This document shows, in pieces, positions 12,259-20,726 of a DNA stretch of 31,224 nucleotides. The stretch spans positions 1 to 31,224 of the IMG/VR virus record IMGVR_UViG_3300018065_000054; one strand, written 5' to 3'. The position numbers were made by a program, and so were the translations under genes. Within the stretch, counting starts at the first letter, position 1; the number at the start of each line of letters is the position of its first letter. The notes under the pieces are model-generated. The model was not told where the DNA came from and made no database searches. It worked only from the letters and a program-made list of their open reading frames with translations. Source of the DNA: a virus.

Positions 12259-12350
12259 AAGCCGATGGGAGCAATTGATTTTTCCGGAAATTGTTCTATT
12301 CTCAGCCCATGCATTCATCTACGGAACTTTCAAACAACAACGATTGACCC

Positions 12351-12524
12351 ATGTCGCCTCGAAAAGCAGCGAAACCAACGGAGAAGAAAGTGAAGGTGAG
12401 ATTCATGAATTTCCCCACTCCGTTCTCCATGTATTTTAATTGCTTTCGGATAATACGGGACAAGGATATTTACTTGTTCCCTAACCACTCCTCCGTTTGC
12501 TCCTTGGTCACCAGCTTTCGATAA
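12351..12524 (+). CDS. Doubtful 57-residue frame downstream of the repressor
   Basis: ATG at 12351 with a basic start (MSPRKAAKPTEKKVKVRF). The C-terminal 18 residues run antisense through the end of the integrase gene, which weakens the case. It occupies most of the 211-base gap between repressor and integrase, where the only other notable item is a perfect palindrome TTTCCGGAAA near 12283-12293. Confidence 0.25.
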   Translation: MSPRKAAKPTEKKVKVRFMNFPTPFSMYFNCFRIIRDKDIYLFPNHSSVCSLVTSFR

Positions 12525-13555
12525 TGCAGCAGCATTATATCCGCTGAATGCCCAAGCTGTTCAGTGGCCTTGTTCACCCCATAGGCGTTGTAGAAATGAG
12601 TCGCCGCCGTGTGGCGCAAAACGTCATTTGGCCAATTCTTGATCCCTGCAAGCTTTCGCACCGCCGGCGCGCGTTTTTTCCAGTTGGTTGTGAAATTCGG
12701 CTTGCGCTTCACCTTTGAGAGAATCCGGAATGCAGGTTCGTTGATCTCAACAATGCGGCGATCGCGTGTCTTCGCCACATCCGCGGAAATCGTGACACGC
12801 ATTCCCTCCAGATCGATCGCGCTCCATGGAAGCCTCCGGCATTCATCGGGACGGATCCCCAAAAACAGGGCAAGCCCGAGATAGGCCAGATAATCCGGAT
12901 CGATCTGCCGGGCGGCAATGACGAGTCGACGGCACTGCTCGACGCTCAAAATCTCCGGCTCCGGCATGCTGACCTGGATGGATTCCAGCTTTTCGACCGG
13001 GTTTTCATTCGCATAGCCTTGGCGCACCGCCCAGGCAAAGAACGTGTTCAGCCGCTTCTTGAAGGTTTGCTTTGACCAATCCGCCCCCCCTGTCCCATGG
13101 ATGAATGATCTGACATCGTTGGGCCCTATTTTCCCGACACTGTGATTTTCTCGTCCCTGAAGGAATCTGCGCAGCGATAAAGTGGCATTTTCGAGGTATT
13201 TGGGACGACGCCCAGCTTCCGCCTTCACTTCGAGGTATTCATCGACCGCGGAGGCAAGCGTCTTGGTGTCCAATTTGGCATGGTGCTCCTGGTAAAATTT
13301 CCAAACATCGGCAATCGAGACATCCTGATCATGCATTTCGCGTAGGCATTCCAGAATCACCCATTTGCGCCGGCTTTCAAGATCCGCCCAGGCATCACCC
13401 AGCGCCCGGCGTTCGTCTTCGATTTCGGCTCTGCGAGTGTTTGCTTGAGCTTTGGTGTCAAAGTAGCGTCGAACGCGCTTATGAGGCCCCATGCGGCCAA
13501 AATCGAGCTCAAACTTGATCCTGCCGTGCTTGGTGACTTGGCGAATCGTGGTCAT
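12470..13555 (-). CDS. int: Tyrosine recombinase (phage integrase)
   Basis: 361 residues. The N-terminal arm-binding region lies at 1-95, the core-binding SAM-like domain at about 98-185 (TLASAVDEYLEVKAEA, FKKRLNTFFAWAVRQG), and the catalytic domain at 200-361. Catalytic residues: R235 (GIRPDE), K262 (AKTRDRR), R314 (VLRHTAATH), H336 (GHS) and nucleophile Y345 (HYRKLV). The usual first histidine of the HxxR box is D311. It integrates and excises the phage genome at att sites and needs no metal. The promoter at 13562-13589 would start the transcript at or very near the ATG. It is flanked on both sides by phage genes. Confidence 0.95.
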   Translation of the reverse strand: MTTIRQVTKHGRIKFELDFGRMGPHKRVRRYFDTKAQANTRRAEIEDERRALGDAWADLESRRKWVILECLREMHDQDVSIADVWKFYQEHHAKLDTKTLASAVDEYLEVKAEAGRRPKYLENATLSLRRFLQGRENHSVGKIGPNDVRSFIHGTGGADWSKQTFKKRLNTFFAWAVRQGYANENPVEKLESIQVSMPEPEILSVEQCRRLVIAARQIDPDYLAYLGLALFLGIRPDECRRLPWSAIDLEGMRVTISADVAKTRDRRIVEINEPAFRILSKVKRKPNFTTNWKKRAPAVRKLAGIKNWPNDVLRHTAATHFYNAYGVNKATEQLGHSADIMLLHYRKLVTKEQTEEWLGNK

Positions 13556-13561
13556 GAATCC

Positions 13562-13589
13562 ATCATATTTGGTGGCATCTCGGTGTCAA
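13562..13589 (-). promoter_or_regulatory. Sigma-70-type promoter of the integrase gene
   Basis: On the minus strand TTGACA (13589-13584), a 16-base spacer, then TATGAT (13567-13562). The -35 box is a perfect consensus and the -10 box matches five of six. The expected start of transcription, about 7 bases after the -10 box, coincides with the A of the ATG at 13555, giving a leaderless or nearly leaderless mRNA. Confidence 0.7.
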
Positions 13590-13968
13590 CTTTTTTGGTG
13601 TTTTTCGCAACACGTCGCACCGAGTCATTTTAAGCAGTAACATGGCATAGAAATATGGTAAGCGATTTCAGGTGAATTATTTGTATTGGTTTCAATTCAT
13701 CTTGTTGGGTTTATACAGAATTCAAGCATAAAGCGCGGTTCCTTCCCGGTCGGGGTAGGTTGCCTTTGTTGTAACTGATACGTTGGAACATGTTGTGGAA
13801 ACCTTTAAAAAACGGTGTCGTCTCGTCGCCATGATTCGGAGTCCTAATAGAGCGGCCCGGAATGGAGGTTTGCCAGCGGTATGCAAAATCGGATCACTGA
13901 GCATGCAAATCTGGGGACCAACCTATGCCCAACCGGGTTTTTTGGATGCCCAACCGGAAAAACCGAAC
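13590..13968. other. Probable phage attachment region (attP), non-coding
   Basis: About 380 bases without a convincing gene between the integrase promoter and a terminator. The integrase-proximal part (13600-13730) is AT-rich. A 12-base direct repeat is found at 13925-13957. Phage attP sites normally lie in such a gap beside int. No tRNA gene or tRNA fragment is visible, so the core cannot be named. Confidence 0.45.
13925..13957. repeat. 12-bp direct repeats spaced by 21 bp
   Basis: ATGCCCAACCGG occurs at 13925-13936 and 13946-13957, a period of 21 bases (two helical turns), so a protein would bind both on the same face. Candidate integrase or excisionase arm sites, given the position next to int. 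Confidence 0.75.
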
Positions 13969-13996
13969 GCCGCCACCTCGCGGAGGAGGTGGCGGC
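13969..13996 (-). terminator. Terminator of the late operon
   Basis: GCCGCCACCTC (13969-13979) pairs with GAGGTGGCGGC (13986-13996): an 11-bp, GC-rich, perfect stem with a 6-base loop. On the minus strand it is followed after six bases by TTTTT. It lies 26 bases past the last gene of the structural block and separates it from the attachment and integrase region. Confidence 0.75.
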
Positions 13997-14022
13997 GCTG
14001 GCTGCTGGATTATGGCGTTGTT

Positions 14023-14496
14023 TCAGACTGCCTCTTCGAGGCTCAAATCCATGAGATCGATGAAAATTTCCAGGTCGTTGGGCGTGAATCCAGCTTGATC
14101 GAGCTGGGCGACCTCGTTTTCCCGTAGTTTGGGGAGAGTGAAGATTTCGACTTCGATCTCCTCCTTGGCTAGGGCGCTCCACTTATCGTTCCGAGTTTCA
14201 ATCTCCTTCCTGAACTCTTCGCGCGCGGTTTCCTTGGCCTTTCCTTTCGAGTCTTTGATTTTCTTGAGCAACTCTGCTTTGAGTGACTGCTCCCAGTCGC
14301 CCCAAATCTCGTTGATTTTTTCCTGAAGTGGCTCTAGCGCTTCCTTGATTTTGGTCGCTGTTCTGGAACATGCCCAAGAGAAGCGGATCGGGAGCGCGAA
14401 TTTCGCTTTCCTTGTGGACTGGTCGATTTCGCTGATGGAATGGATTGCGTTTCTGAGCAACAACGCCTTTTCAATGGTGATCTTTGCAGTTTTCAT
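14023..14496 (-). CDS. Coiled-coil protein, DUF1617-like
   Basis: 157 residues. Residues 1-110 are long charged helices (LQEKINEIWGDWEQ, AELLKKIKDSKGKAKETAR). The end (EEIEVEIFTLPKLRENEV, then FTPNDLEIFIDLMD) resembles the end of DUF1617, a family of short phage proteins near tail-fibre and lysis genes. It is the last gene before the terminator. A chaperone or accessory role for the fibre genes is possible but not shown. Confidence 0.55.
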   Translation of the reverse strand: MKTAKITIEKALLLRNAIHSISEIDQSTRKAKFALPIRFSWACSRTATKIKEALEPLQEKINEIWGDWEQSLKAELLKKIKDSKGKAKETAREEFRKEIETRNDKWSALAKEEIEVEIFTLPKLRENEVAQLDQAGFTPNDLEIFIDLMDLSLEEAV

Positions 14497-14513
14497 AGGT
14501 TTTCAATCCGCGG

Positions 14514-15206
14514 TCACGGGATGTGATCGCATAAAACTCGTGGACTCATGTGGGTGATTACTCCCAGCTCGTGCATCTGAAGGCCAAATTGCAGACAGGG
14601 CCCCCGGATGCATGTTCCTTCGAATCCGTAAATCCGGCACGATTGATCGGTTCCATCCTGGAATTCCAGTAATTCCATGACTTCCCGGGAGAGCATCAGA
14701 CAACCAAGCGGAGCCAGATGACTGATCGTCGGTTCGCGACGGAATTTTTTCGTACGAATATCCATGACCATATCGCCCAAAGGATGCGTGTCCGGATCTC
14801 CTTCTTTGATGACCCACGGAAAATGATAGTTCGAGAATTCGCCCTCTTCGTTGAAGGTTCCGGCAACCCATCGATCTGGGAGGATGGTTTGGCCGGACCG
14901 AATCGGATACCATCCACCGGCGGCGTCCGTCCCCATCTTCAGAAGTTGTTCAACCGTGTCCGGTGGCGGGACAACGTCAGAATCGATCCATAAGAAATGC
15001 GTGAAATCTTTTTTCAAAAGCTCTCCGCGAGCTTTATTCCGCGTGTGCGTGGAGTTGCGAGCAAGCCGGACAAAGTGGTCCTCGTTATCATGAATCGGCT
15101 CGCATTTTTGGACGAGCTTTGCATCTGCACTCAAGGCCATCACTGCCTCGGCTGTCTCCGGTCGGACTTGTCCCCCTGTCGGAATTATGACTGCAACTTT
15201 AGGCAT
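14514..15206 (-). CDS. GT-A glycosyltransferase
   Basis: 230 residues. MPKVAVIIPTGG opens the Rossmann-like nucleotide-sugar fold. TRNKARGELLKKDFTHFLWI leads into the D75-S-D77 metal-binding DxD motif, and later GCLMLSREVMELL matches the acceptor-side helix of family-2-like transferases. It would move a sugar from a nucleotide donor onto an acceptor. There is no membrane span, so the acceptor is cytoplasmic. Placed directly after, and overlapping, the tail-fibre gene (stop at 15199), it may glycosylate a virion protein, or it may alter the host surface during lysogeny. The upstream TTG at 15215 is less likely than ATG 15206. Confidence 0.8.
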   Translation of the reverse strand: MPKVAVIIPTGGQVRPETAEAVMALSADAKLVQKCEPIHDNEDHFVRLARNSTHTRNKARGELLKKDFTHFLWIDSDVVPPPDTVEQLLKMGTDAAGGWYPIRSGQTILPDRWVAGTFNEEGEFSNYHFPWVIKEGDPDTHPLGDMVMDIRTKKFRREPTISHLAPLGCLMLSREVMELLEFQDGTDQSCRIYGFEGTCIRGPCLQFGLQMHELGVITHMSPRVLCDHIP

Positions 15207-16035
15207 GTCGTGCAAGCGTCAACAACTTGTGATACGGCGGCATGTGGGATGAGCTTCCCGTATTTGCATTGGTGATTTTACTGACTGTAGTGCCGCCCCC
15301 TCCCCCACACGGTGAAACCTGGTGATTCGTGTAAGAAATGGTGTGCGTATGATTTTGCGTGGTGCTCGTGCTGCCGGCTGTAGTTGACGGAAGCAGAAAC
15401 TTATCAGTCAAATCTGGCAGGCTTCCCCCTTCGCACTTTGCCCAGGTCCCTGAAGGATAGCTCGCGCCGCTGATTCCCGTGTCGTAAAAAATGATACCGC
15501 CAATCGGGACAAACTCATCGTGATCATGATCATCATCCGCCTTGTCAGCCAATAGGAGATCCATCTCAGACTCCCGATAGTAGCGGTCATCATGATAATG
15601 CGTCGTCGGCGCCCTGGGATCGGTTAATCTGGAGTCATTACCCTTAACGACTTCATCGCTTGCCGCGTCGCCGCTTGATGGAACATCGAGGGCGGCGGCA
15701 GTTCCTGCGTCCGTTACATCCGAAAGCGTGTGCGTGTGAGAACTCGAAGCCTTACCAGCGAGCAAAGAATCCGTTTCGCTCTCAGTGTAGTAGCGGTCAT
15801 CATGATAATGCGTCGTCGGTGTCCTGGGATCCGTCAATCTGGAGTCATCCCCTTTGACAACCTCCCCGCTCGCAGCGTCTCCGGAGCTGGGGACATCATG
15901 CGAAGCGGCAGTTCCGGCATCAGTAATTTCAGAAAGATCATGCGTGTGCGAAACGTCTGACTTACCAGCAAGCAGCGTTGAGACTTCGCTCTTGGTGTAA
16001 ATGTGATCCAGATCAATTAAAACATCCAATCCCAT
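15199..16035 (-). CDS. Tail-fibre protein with collar-type receptor tip
   Basis: 278 residues. Residues 10-170 hold two 70-residue repeats rich in His pairs (SHTHDLSEITDAGTAA, THYHDDRYYTESE), typical of trimeric fibres in which HxH motifs bind metal along the axis. From 175 onward (FVPIGGIIFYDTG, GTWAKCEGGSLPDLTDKFL, QNHTHTISY, MPPYHKLLTLARHA) it follows the phage tail collar domain that ends many fibres. It lies 8 bases from the larger fibre gene and before the glycosyltransferase. Probably the distal, receptor-binding fibre part. Confidence 0.85.
   Translation of the reverse strand: MGLDVLIDLDHIYTKSEVSTLLAGKSDVSHTHDLSEITDAGTAASHDVPSSGDAASGEVVKGDDSRLTDPRTPTTHYHDDRYYTESETDSLLAGKASSSHTHTLSDVTDAGTAAALDVPSSGDAASDEVVKGNDSRLTDPRAPTTHYHDDRYYRESEMDLLLADKADDDHDHDEFVPIGGIIFYDTGISGASYPSGTWAKCEGGSLPDLTDKFLLPSTTAGSTSTTQNHTHTISYTNHQVSPCGGGGGTTVSKITNANTGSSSHMPPYHKLLTLARHA
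15533..15952. repeat. Two 210-bp repeats within the fibre gene
   Basis: The coding sequence is duplicated with a period of exactly 210 bases (70 codons). A 29-base block beginning TAGCGGTCATCATGATAATG is identical at 15581-15609 and 15791-15819, with scattered differences elsewhere. Recombination between copies would keep the frame and change fibre length. Confidence 0.9.
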
Positions 16036-16043
16036 AGCATTTC

Positions 16044-18497
16044 TTATCCGTTTGCGGCAGTCACAACGACCGTGTATTCGTTGAAGCTTGGGGCTGTGTT
16101 GAAATCAAGCGTGACCTGACTCGTCGAGTTCCGGGACACACCGCACAAAACGGTGTCATATGGTGAGTCGGTTCGGTAAACCTGCACGATCACATCGCGA
16201 GTCCCAAGCGAATGCGTGAACGTTAATGATGTGCTGGAGTCGTCCCCAATAGTGCCGCTCTTCACTCTTCCTGCTTCGGTTCCAAGACCAAGCACGCCGG
16301 AGCTGTAAGCGATTTCCGCGCTGTCTGCGGAGCTGATCGATCCTTGCGCTCTCGCGTTGGTAAAAAACAGATTCGTGACGCCTTCGGTCACGTCATCGCT
16401 ATCGCCTGTGCTGTTTCCAAGATCCAAAAGCTCGGAGGCTTCCAGGCCATCAACCATGTCCGCGTTGAGGTTGTCAATAAGCGTGGTGCTTGTGATAGAT
16501 ATTTCGCCGTTTTGGCTTATCTCAAAAAACGGACTGTCCGATTCGTGAGCGATTTTTAAACCGCCATCTCCAGCGTCTTGGAAAACGGCCCAATCTCGAT
16601 TGGATTGTTCATTTTTGAAAACAATTCCGCAATCCTGCCCTGTCGTGTCGTTGCCGCCATGGATTTTTATGATTGCCGCATTACTTCCCAACGCTGTGAC
16701 CCCACCATTGCTGCCGTCCATGTGTATCCTGGTTCGGCTCCCGTAAGTATTGTCGTAAACCTCAAAATTCGTAACAATGGATGTGGTGTCGCCGAATAAA
16801 ACATTGCCGGAAATATAAGCCGTGCCATTCACAGTTAAGGTGTGTGACCCGCTGTCTGTCCCAACGCAAAGCCGATTATTACTGTCATCCCAAAACAGGT
16901 TAGAATTGTCTTCTGTTAAATTCCCATCGGAACCCGCAAACGGAACTGAACCCTCTGTAAAAGATCCGTCCCACACAGTCGATGAAATAGTTCGTTTCTC
17001 AAGCACCCCTGAGTTTTCTGTGACTACGGAATTACTGGATGAACTGGCAAGTGAAGCGGCTAAGATTGCGTGATTGATTCGAACTTGATTCGAATTGTAA
17101 ACACCCTCTAAAACTACAGTCGGTGTATGCCCAGACCACTGCGTTATACCCCATCTAGGTTTTCCAGAATCCCAAGTGTCTAGCGATGCTCCGTAACCGG
17201 AAAGAAACCTTACTCGAACGCCGCCGAGCCCGTCTGACCCCCCCTGCCCTGAACCACCGGACGGCCCCGTTGCGTCAACCTTTGCAACAGGCGTAACATT
17301 TGCACCAACTATAATAGAGTTGGTTATTATTGATGATCCGACAACGTGCAATTCTGCGTTTGGGCTTGATTTACCCACACCCAAACGGTTTAAACTGGTG
17401 TTAAAAAACAGCCCTGAATTATCTTGAGTATAATCGCCAGAGGCACCAGCGAATATTACGGACCCCTGGGTGAACTGCGTGTCCGTCCCTGTGCCGCCGT
17501 TCGCCGTCGGCAGGACTCCAGTCACGTCTGCCGTGAGATCAAGCTCAGCCCAAAGCGGAGCGGTTGCGGTCCCATTGGATTTAAGAACCTTGCCGGAAGC
17601 AACCGCCGCCAGCATGCCGATGGATGAGGCTCCAGAAGCGTAAGGCAACGCGCCGACGGTATAGGATGCCGATTGCGCAAAGTGGAATGTCGTCCCGCTT
17701 TTCGCCATCCCGTTTCCGGCGGTGTAAGCGGTCGAGCCGGACGAGCGAGCAAAGGTCAAATCCGTAGTCCCAACGATGATTACCCCTGTGGTCGTCAGCG
17801 TGTAACCGCTGCCAGCGTTCGCGGTCCCTTCCTCAACAAACGTGGTCAGGCCACTCGTGACCTCCGCATTTTCATCAGCGTCAACCGACCGGCTCCAAGC
17901 TCCTGTTGAGCAAACATAGATTCCGTTCTCTGATCCCGTGCTCTGATCTTTGACGAGAACTCGGTCCCCGTCAGTCACGGACACGCCGTCAATGGTCTGC
18001 TCCCCGCTTAACGCGATGTCGGCGGTCGTCGCAGCCAGCACGGAATCCTTCCAATCCTGCCCCGCGGCGATTCCGTCCACGTAAGCTTTTGTCGCGGCGT
18101 GGTTGTCACTTGTCGGCGTGGCGACGGTAAGTGACCCCGAAGCGTCGCGAGTGGCCAATGTTGAAGCTGTCGCGGCCTCGGCGGCATGGTATCCGTCGGT
18201 GCGATCGGCATTAAGATTTGAAACGACACCATTCTTGCTGGAATGGACTCCAAATGGAACTGATCCGGAAGCCGGATTGTAGGTAAAAATTCCAGTGATG
18301 GTTTCATCTCCATCCTGGCGGAGCAGCGTGAAGATGTCTGTCCCGTCATATCCTTTGGTGCGTTTCGTAGTCGTATTGTGCCAATGCTGGGACGTAACAG
18401 GAGAGACGGGATCACTCGATACCGGGTCGAACATCACGTTCATGATCTTCGACGCTTGCTCGAAATCTAAATCGGTTTGAACTGGTGTTACTGGCAT
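16044..18497 (-). CDS. Large tail-fibre protein
   Basis: 817 residues. It starts with a short tail-attachment part. About 135-250 has the pattern TKAYVDGIAAGQDWKDSVLA, then IDGVSVTDGDRVLVKDQ and ENGIYVCSTGAWSR, a module frequent in tail fibres. Glycine- and serine-rich beta repeats follow (GVLPTANGGTGTDTQF, SGVLEKRTISS, NLFFTNARAQGSISSAD). The C-terminal 80 residues (LTFTHSLGTRDVIVQVYRT) form a small beta domain that also recurs in fibres. No chaperone peptidase domain is evident. It lies 4 bases from the tail tip gene and is probably trimeric, forming the shaft. Confidence 0.85.
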   Translation of the reverse strand: MPVTPVQTDLDFEQASKIMNVMFDPVSSDPVSPVTSQHWHNTTTKRTKGYDGTDIFTLLRQDGDETITGIFTYNPASGSVPFGVHSSKNGVVSNLNADRTDGYHAAEAATASTLATRDASGSLTVATPTSDNHAATKAYVDGIAAGQDWKDSVLAATTADIALSGEQTIDGVSVTDGDRVLVKDQSTGSENGIYVCSTGAWSRSVDADENAEVTSGLTTFVEEGTANAGSGYTLTTTGVIIVGTTDLTFARSSGSTAYTAGNGMAKSGTTFHFAQSASYTVGALPYASGASSIGMLAAVASGKVLKSNGTATAPLWAELDLTADVTGVLPTANGGTGTDTQFTQGSVIFAGASGDYTQDNSGLFFNTSLNRLGVGKSSPNAELHVVGSSIITNSIIVGANVTPVAKVDATGPSGGSGQGGSDGLGGVRVRFLSGYGASLDTWDSGKPRWGITQWSGHTPTVVLEGVYNSNQVRINHAILAASLASSSSNSVVTENSGVLEKRTISSTVWDGSFTEGSVPFAGSDGNLTEDNSNLFWDDSNNRLCVGTDSGSHTLTVNGTAYISGNVLFGDTTSIVTNFEVYDNTYGSRTRIHMDGSNGGVTALGSNAAIIKIHGGNDTTGQDCGIVFKNEQSNRDWAVFQDAGDGGLKIAHESDSPFFEISQNGEISITSTTLIDNLNADMVDGLEASELLDLGNSTGDSDDVTEGVTNLFFTNARAQGSISSADSAEIAYSSGVLGLGTEAGRVKSGTIGDDSSTSLTFTHSLGTRDVIVQVYRTDSPYDTVLCGVSRNSTSQVTLDFNTAPSFNEYTVVVTAANG

Positions 18498-18500
18498 AGG

Positions 18501-20723
18501 TCAGGACAGAAATGCAACGCCCGAGATTGCGGAATTGAATTCGAGCGTCGTGGTTGTTGTGTCGCCCTTTTGAATGTAACCAAAAACGGGCTTGTTGGCT
18601 GAGTTGTAAACGCGAATGTCTCCCGGCTCATAGCCGAGATTGTGATTGATGGTCCACGTCGTTGATGGAACCGCTTGCGTGTGCCGGTAGTTATAGGCTG
18701 ACGAGCTTGACGCCACGGTTGTTTCAGTGGCTGTCACCCAATCACTTTGGGCGCCGGTGGATGACTTGAATGCGATGCGGAAGTCATAGCTCGTCGATGG
18801 CACCAATTCCGCGATGATGTAATTGATGGAATCGCCCGTAAGCGTCGCGGACGTTTCAAATTCGCTGTCACTGGTCTTTTTCCACTGTATTAAAATCGAT
18901 CCGCCGACGATGACAAATTGATCAGTCGTTTGATCCCAAGTCACCTCCATGCCCCCAAGGGCGCGGCCTCCGGAGACTGGTGTTGCCGCAAAATTCGATG
19001 GCGCATCGACTGACCCGTCCGCAAGTTCCGGTTCGTCAGGGATTGTCCAAGACTGCTCATCGCTTCCGCTGGTCCAATCGTAAACGCTGCTGGCTTCCTC
19101 GGTGAGATTGAGGACCACATCGAGATTTCCTTTGTTCGGCTCAAGCATCCACCCATCCACACGATAGGTCTGGTTGTCGATATGGTAACGCGGCAAATCT
19201 ACTTTCACCGTTCGACCTGCCTGAGCCCTCAAAGCCTCGATGTTGCAGCGCAGCTCGAGCGATCGTTCCATTCTCCCCTGCTCCAGTGCAATTTTGGCGA
19301 TTCGCTGCGCCATTTGCGGAGTGCTGGTCGCCGGGAGATCCAAACCAATAATCAACTCTTCGCCGTCAGCCGTTTCATACGCAGAGTTCGTCACGGGCGG
19401 ATAATCAGCGGGATTCCACCGGTTCAAGTGGTTCATGAAAAACCCCTTCACGTAATTGTATCGATCCCGCTTGGATCGGCGCGGCTTGAAGCTGATCGGG
19501 CCGGAAAGGATGTCTTCGGTGACCGTGAATGTTGGCGTTTGGTAGGCGCCGGCATACATCGCCCACTTCCCGCCGATGTAACAAACCACACCCGCGAACG
19601 AATCCTTGAATTGTCGCATGATTTCCTCGGGGCTTTTGTCGAGGTTCACCACGCCGTTGAACGTGTATCGCAGTTCCTTCGCGGTGTAGGCGTGCTGCCC
19701 TGTTCCGTCATTGGTGATGGTGACCGGATCACCGTCCAATGTCAGCGAAACCTCGAACGCGTCCTTTGTCGCATTGACGACATAGTAATCCGTCCCGGTG
19801 TTCAGGCCTGCCGGAAGGGTTCCATCCGTCCCGAATCTGAGAATCTGCGAGTTGAACAATCCGTGCGGCGGGGTGGCTGGCGTGATCTTGTTGGCGTCGG
19901 TGGCATACTGCGTCGTGAACGTATCCGTCGCTTCAAGCGCAACTTGCTCGTCGCAAACATTCGCAGCCGCATCAAAAGCGTCATGATCAATTTCATTGGT
20001 CCAATCAACGTTGGGGCCGATGGTCGCCTGGCTGAGGTAATGCGCCAAACAGAGGGCTGGATTGGTGGTGTATCCCGTGGAGTCGGCTCGACCGTCGACA
20101 ACGTCATTGCGCCCCTCTACCACGGCCGACACGTTGGGCAGTCCGTTGGGAAAAATATTCGGATCGTGCTGAAGACGGATCGACAAGTAAGCGACCCCTT
20201 TCAACGTGTGCGCCGAGGTCCATTCATCGGAATCATTGACGAGGTCAGAGTCTGCAGTTTGGCTTGCGGATCCAAGATGCTTTCTGATGCGAACTTTGCC
20301 GGCCCATTTGCCCGTTCCTTCGTCATTCTCATCGAGACCGACAAGTTGATCGTCGAAGTAAATCTCAGGGATTGCTTTGATCGGCCCGTCGCAAAGCACC
20401 AGCACGAGGTAAAGGAATTTGTTGTCGGATGAGTTGTCGATATATGCCCAAATGCCGCCGATCCGCGTTCGGCCATAAACCACGCGCCGCGGAACGATAG
20501 CCTGCCTGATCATTACAATCTGAGACTGAGCATCGCTCAATGCAGCGGCCCTAGCCTTTTTGGCCTGGTTGTAATTGTGAACCGCAGAAGCGACGGTTCC
20601 CCCGACAAAAAATGCTGACCCAATACCTAAAGTCCAAGGACCGATCATTGGGCCAACAAACGGCACGGTGAGCAGTAGAGCCCCGCCGAGGATCTTCAAT
20701 AATTTGCTAAAAAAGCCTCCCAT
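18501..20723 (-). CDS. Tail tip protein (lambda J-like)
   Basis: 740 residues. The N-terminal 55 residues are hydrophobic and glycine-rich (ILGGALLLTVPFVGP). The J-like core follows (PRRVVYGRTRIGGIWAYID, LVLVLCDGPIKAIPEIYFDD, QTYRVDGWMLEP). A module of about 80 residues inserted around 268-350 (HGLFNSQILRFGTDGTLP, GLNTGTDYYVVNATKDAF) is a recurrent phage beta-domain. A fibronectin type III domain spans about 575-675 (APSNFAATP, then TSYDFRIAFKSSTGAQSDW). It forms the end of the tail and, with the fibres, contacts the receptor and leads DNA out. Position after the peptidase and before the fibres is canonical. Confidence 0.85.
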   Translation of the reverse strand: MGGFFSKLLKILGGALLLTVPFVGPMIGPWTLGIGSAFFVGGTVASAVHNYNQAKKARAAALSDAQSQIVMIRQAIVPRRVVYGRTRIGGIWAYIDNSSDNKFLYLVLVLCDGPIKAIPEIYFDDQLVGLDENDEGTGKWAGKVRIRKHLGSASQTADSDLVNDSDEWTSAHTLKGVAYLSIRLQHDPNIFPNGLPNVSAVVEGRNDVVDGRADSTGYTTNPALCLAHYLSQATIGPNVDWTNEIDHDAFDAAANVCDEQVALEATDTFTTQYATDANKITPATPPHGLFNSQILRFGTDGTLPAGLNTGTDYYVVNATKDAFEVSLTLDGDPVTITNDGTGQHAYTAKELRYTFNGVVNLDKSPEEIMRQFKDSFAGVVCYIGGKWAMYAGAYQTPTFTVTEDILSGPISFKPRRSKRDRYNYVKGFFMNHLNRWNPADYPPVTNSAYETADGEELIIGLDLPATSTPQMAQRIAKIALEQGRMERSLELRCNIEALRAQAGRTVKVDLPRYHIDNQTYRVDGWMLEPNKGNLDVVLNLTEEASSVYDWTSGSDEQSWTIPDEPELADGSVDAPSNFAATPVSGGRALGGMEVTWDQTTDQFVIVGGSILIQWKKTSDSEFETSATLTGDSINYIIAELVPSTSYDFRIAFKSSTGAQSDWVTATETTVASSSSAYNYRHTQAVPSTTWTINHNLGYEPGDIRVYNSANKPVFGYIQKGDTTTTTLEFNSAISGVAFLS

Positions 20724-20726
20724 ACT

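Noticed and set aside
12048-12278. Alternative plus-strand frame inside the repressor gene
   Set aside because: The TGDGP phrase after the HTH domain supports the other frame, so a frameshift in the repressor is not needed.
13556-14022. tRNA gene or tRNA fragment as att core
   Set aside because: No cloverleaf, anticodon arm or T-arm sequence could be recognised by eye on either strand.
13783-14127. 114-codon plus-strand frame over the attachment region
   Set aside because: It runs through the terminator hairpin and antisense into the DUF1617-like gene; the middle is arginine-rich because of the hairpin.
19182-20432. 416-codon plus-strand frame
   Set aside because: Exactly antisense to the tail tip protein, which has clear family phrases; the antisense product is arginine-rich and unordered.
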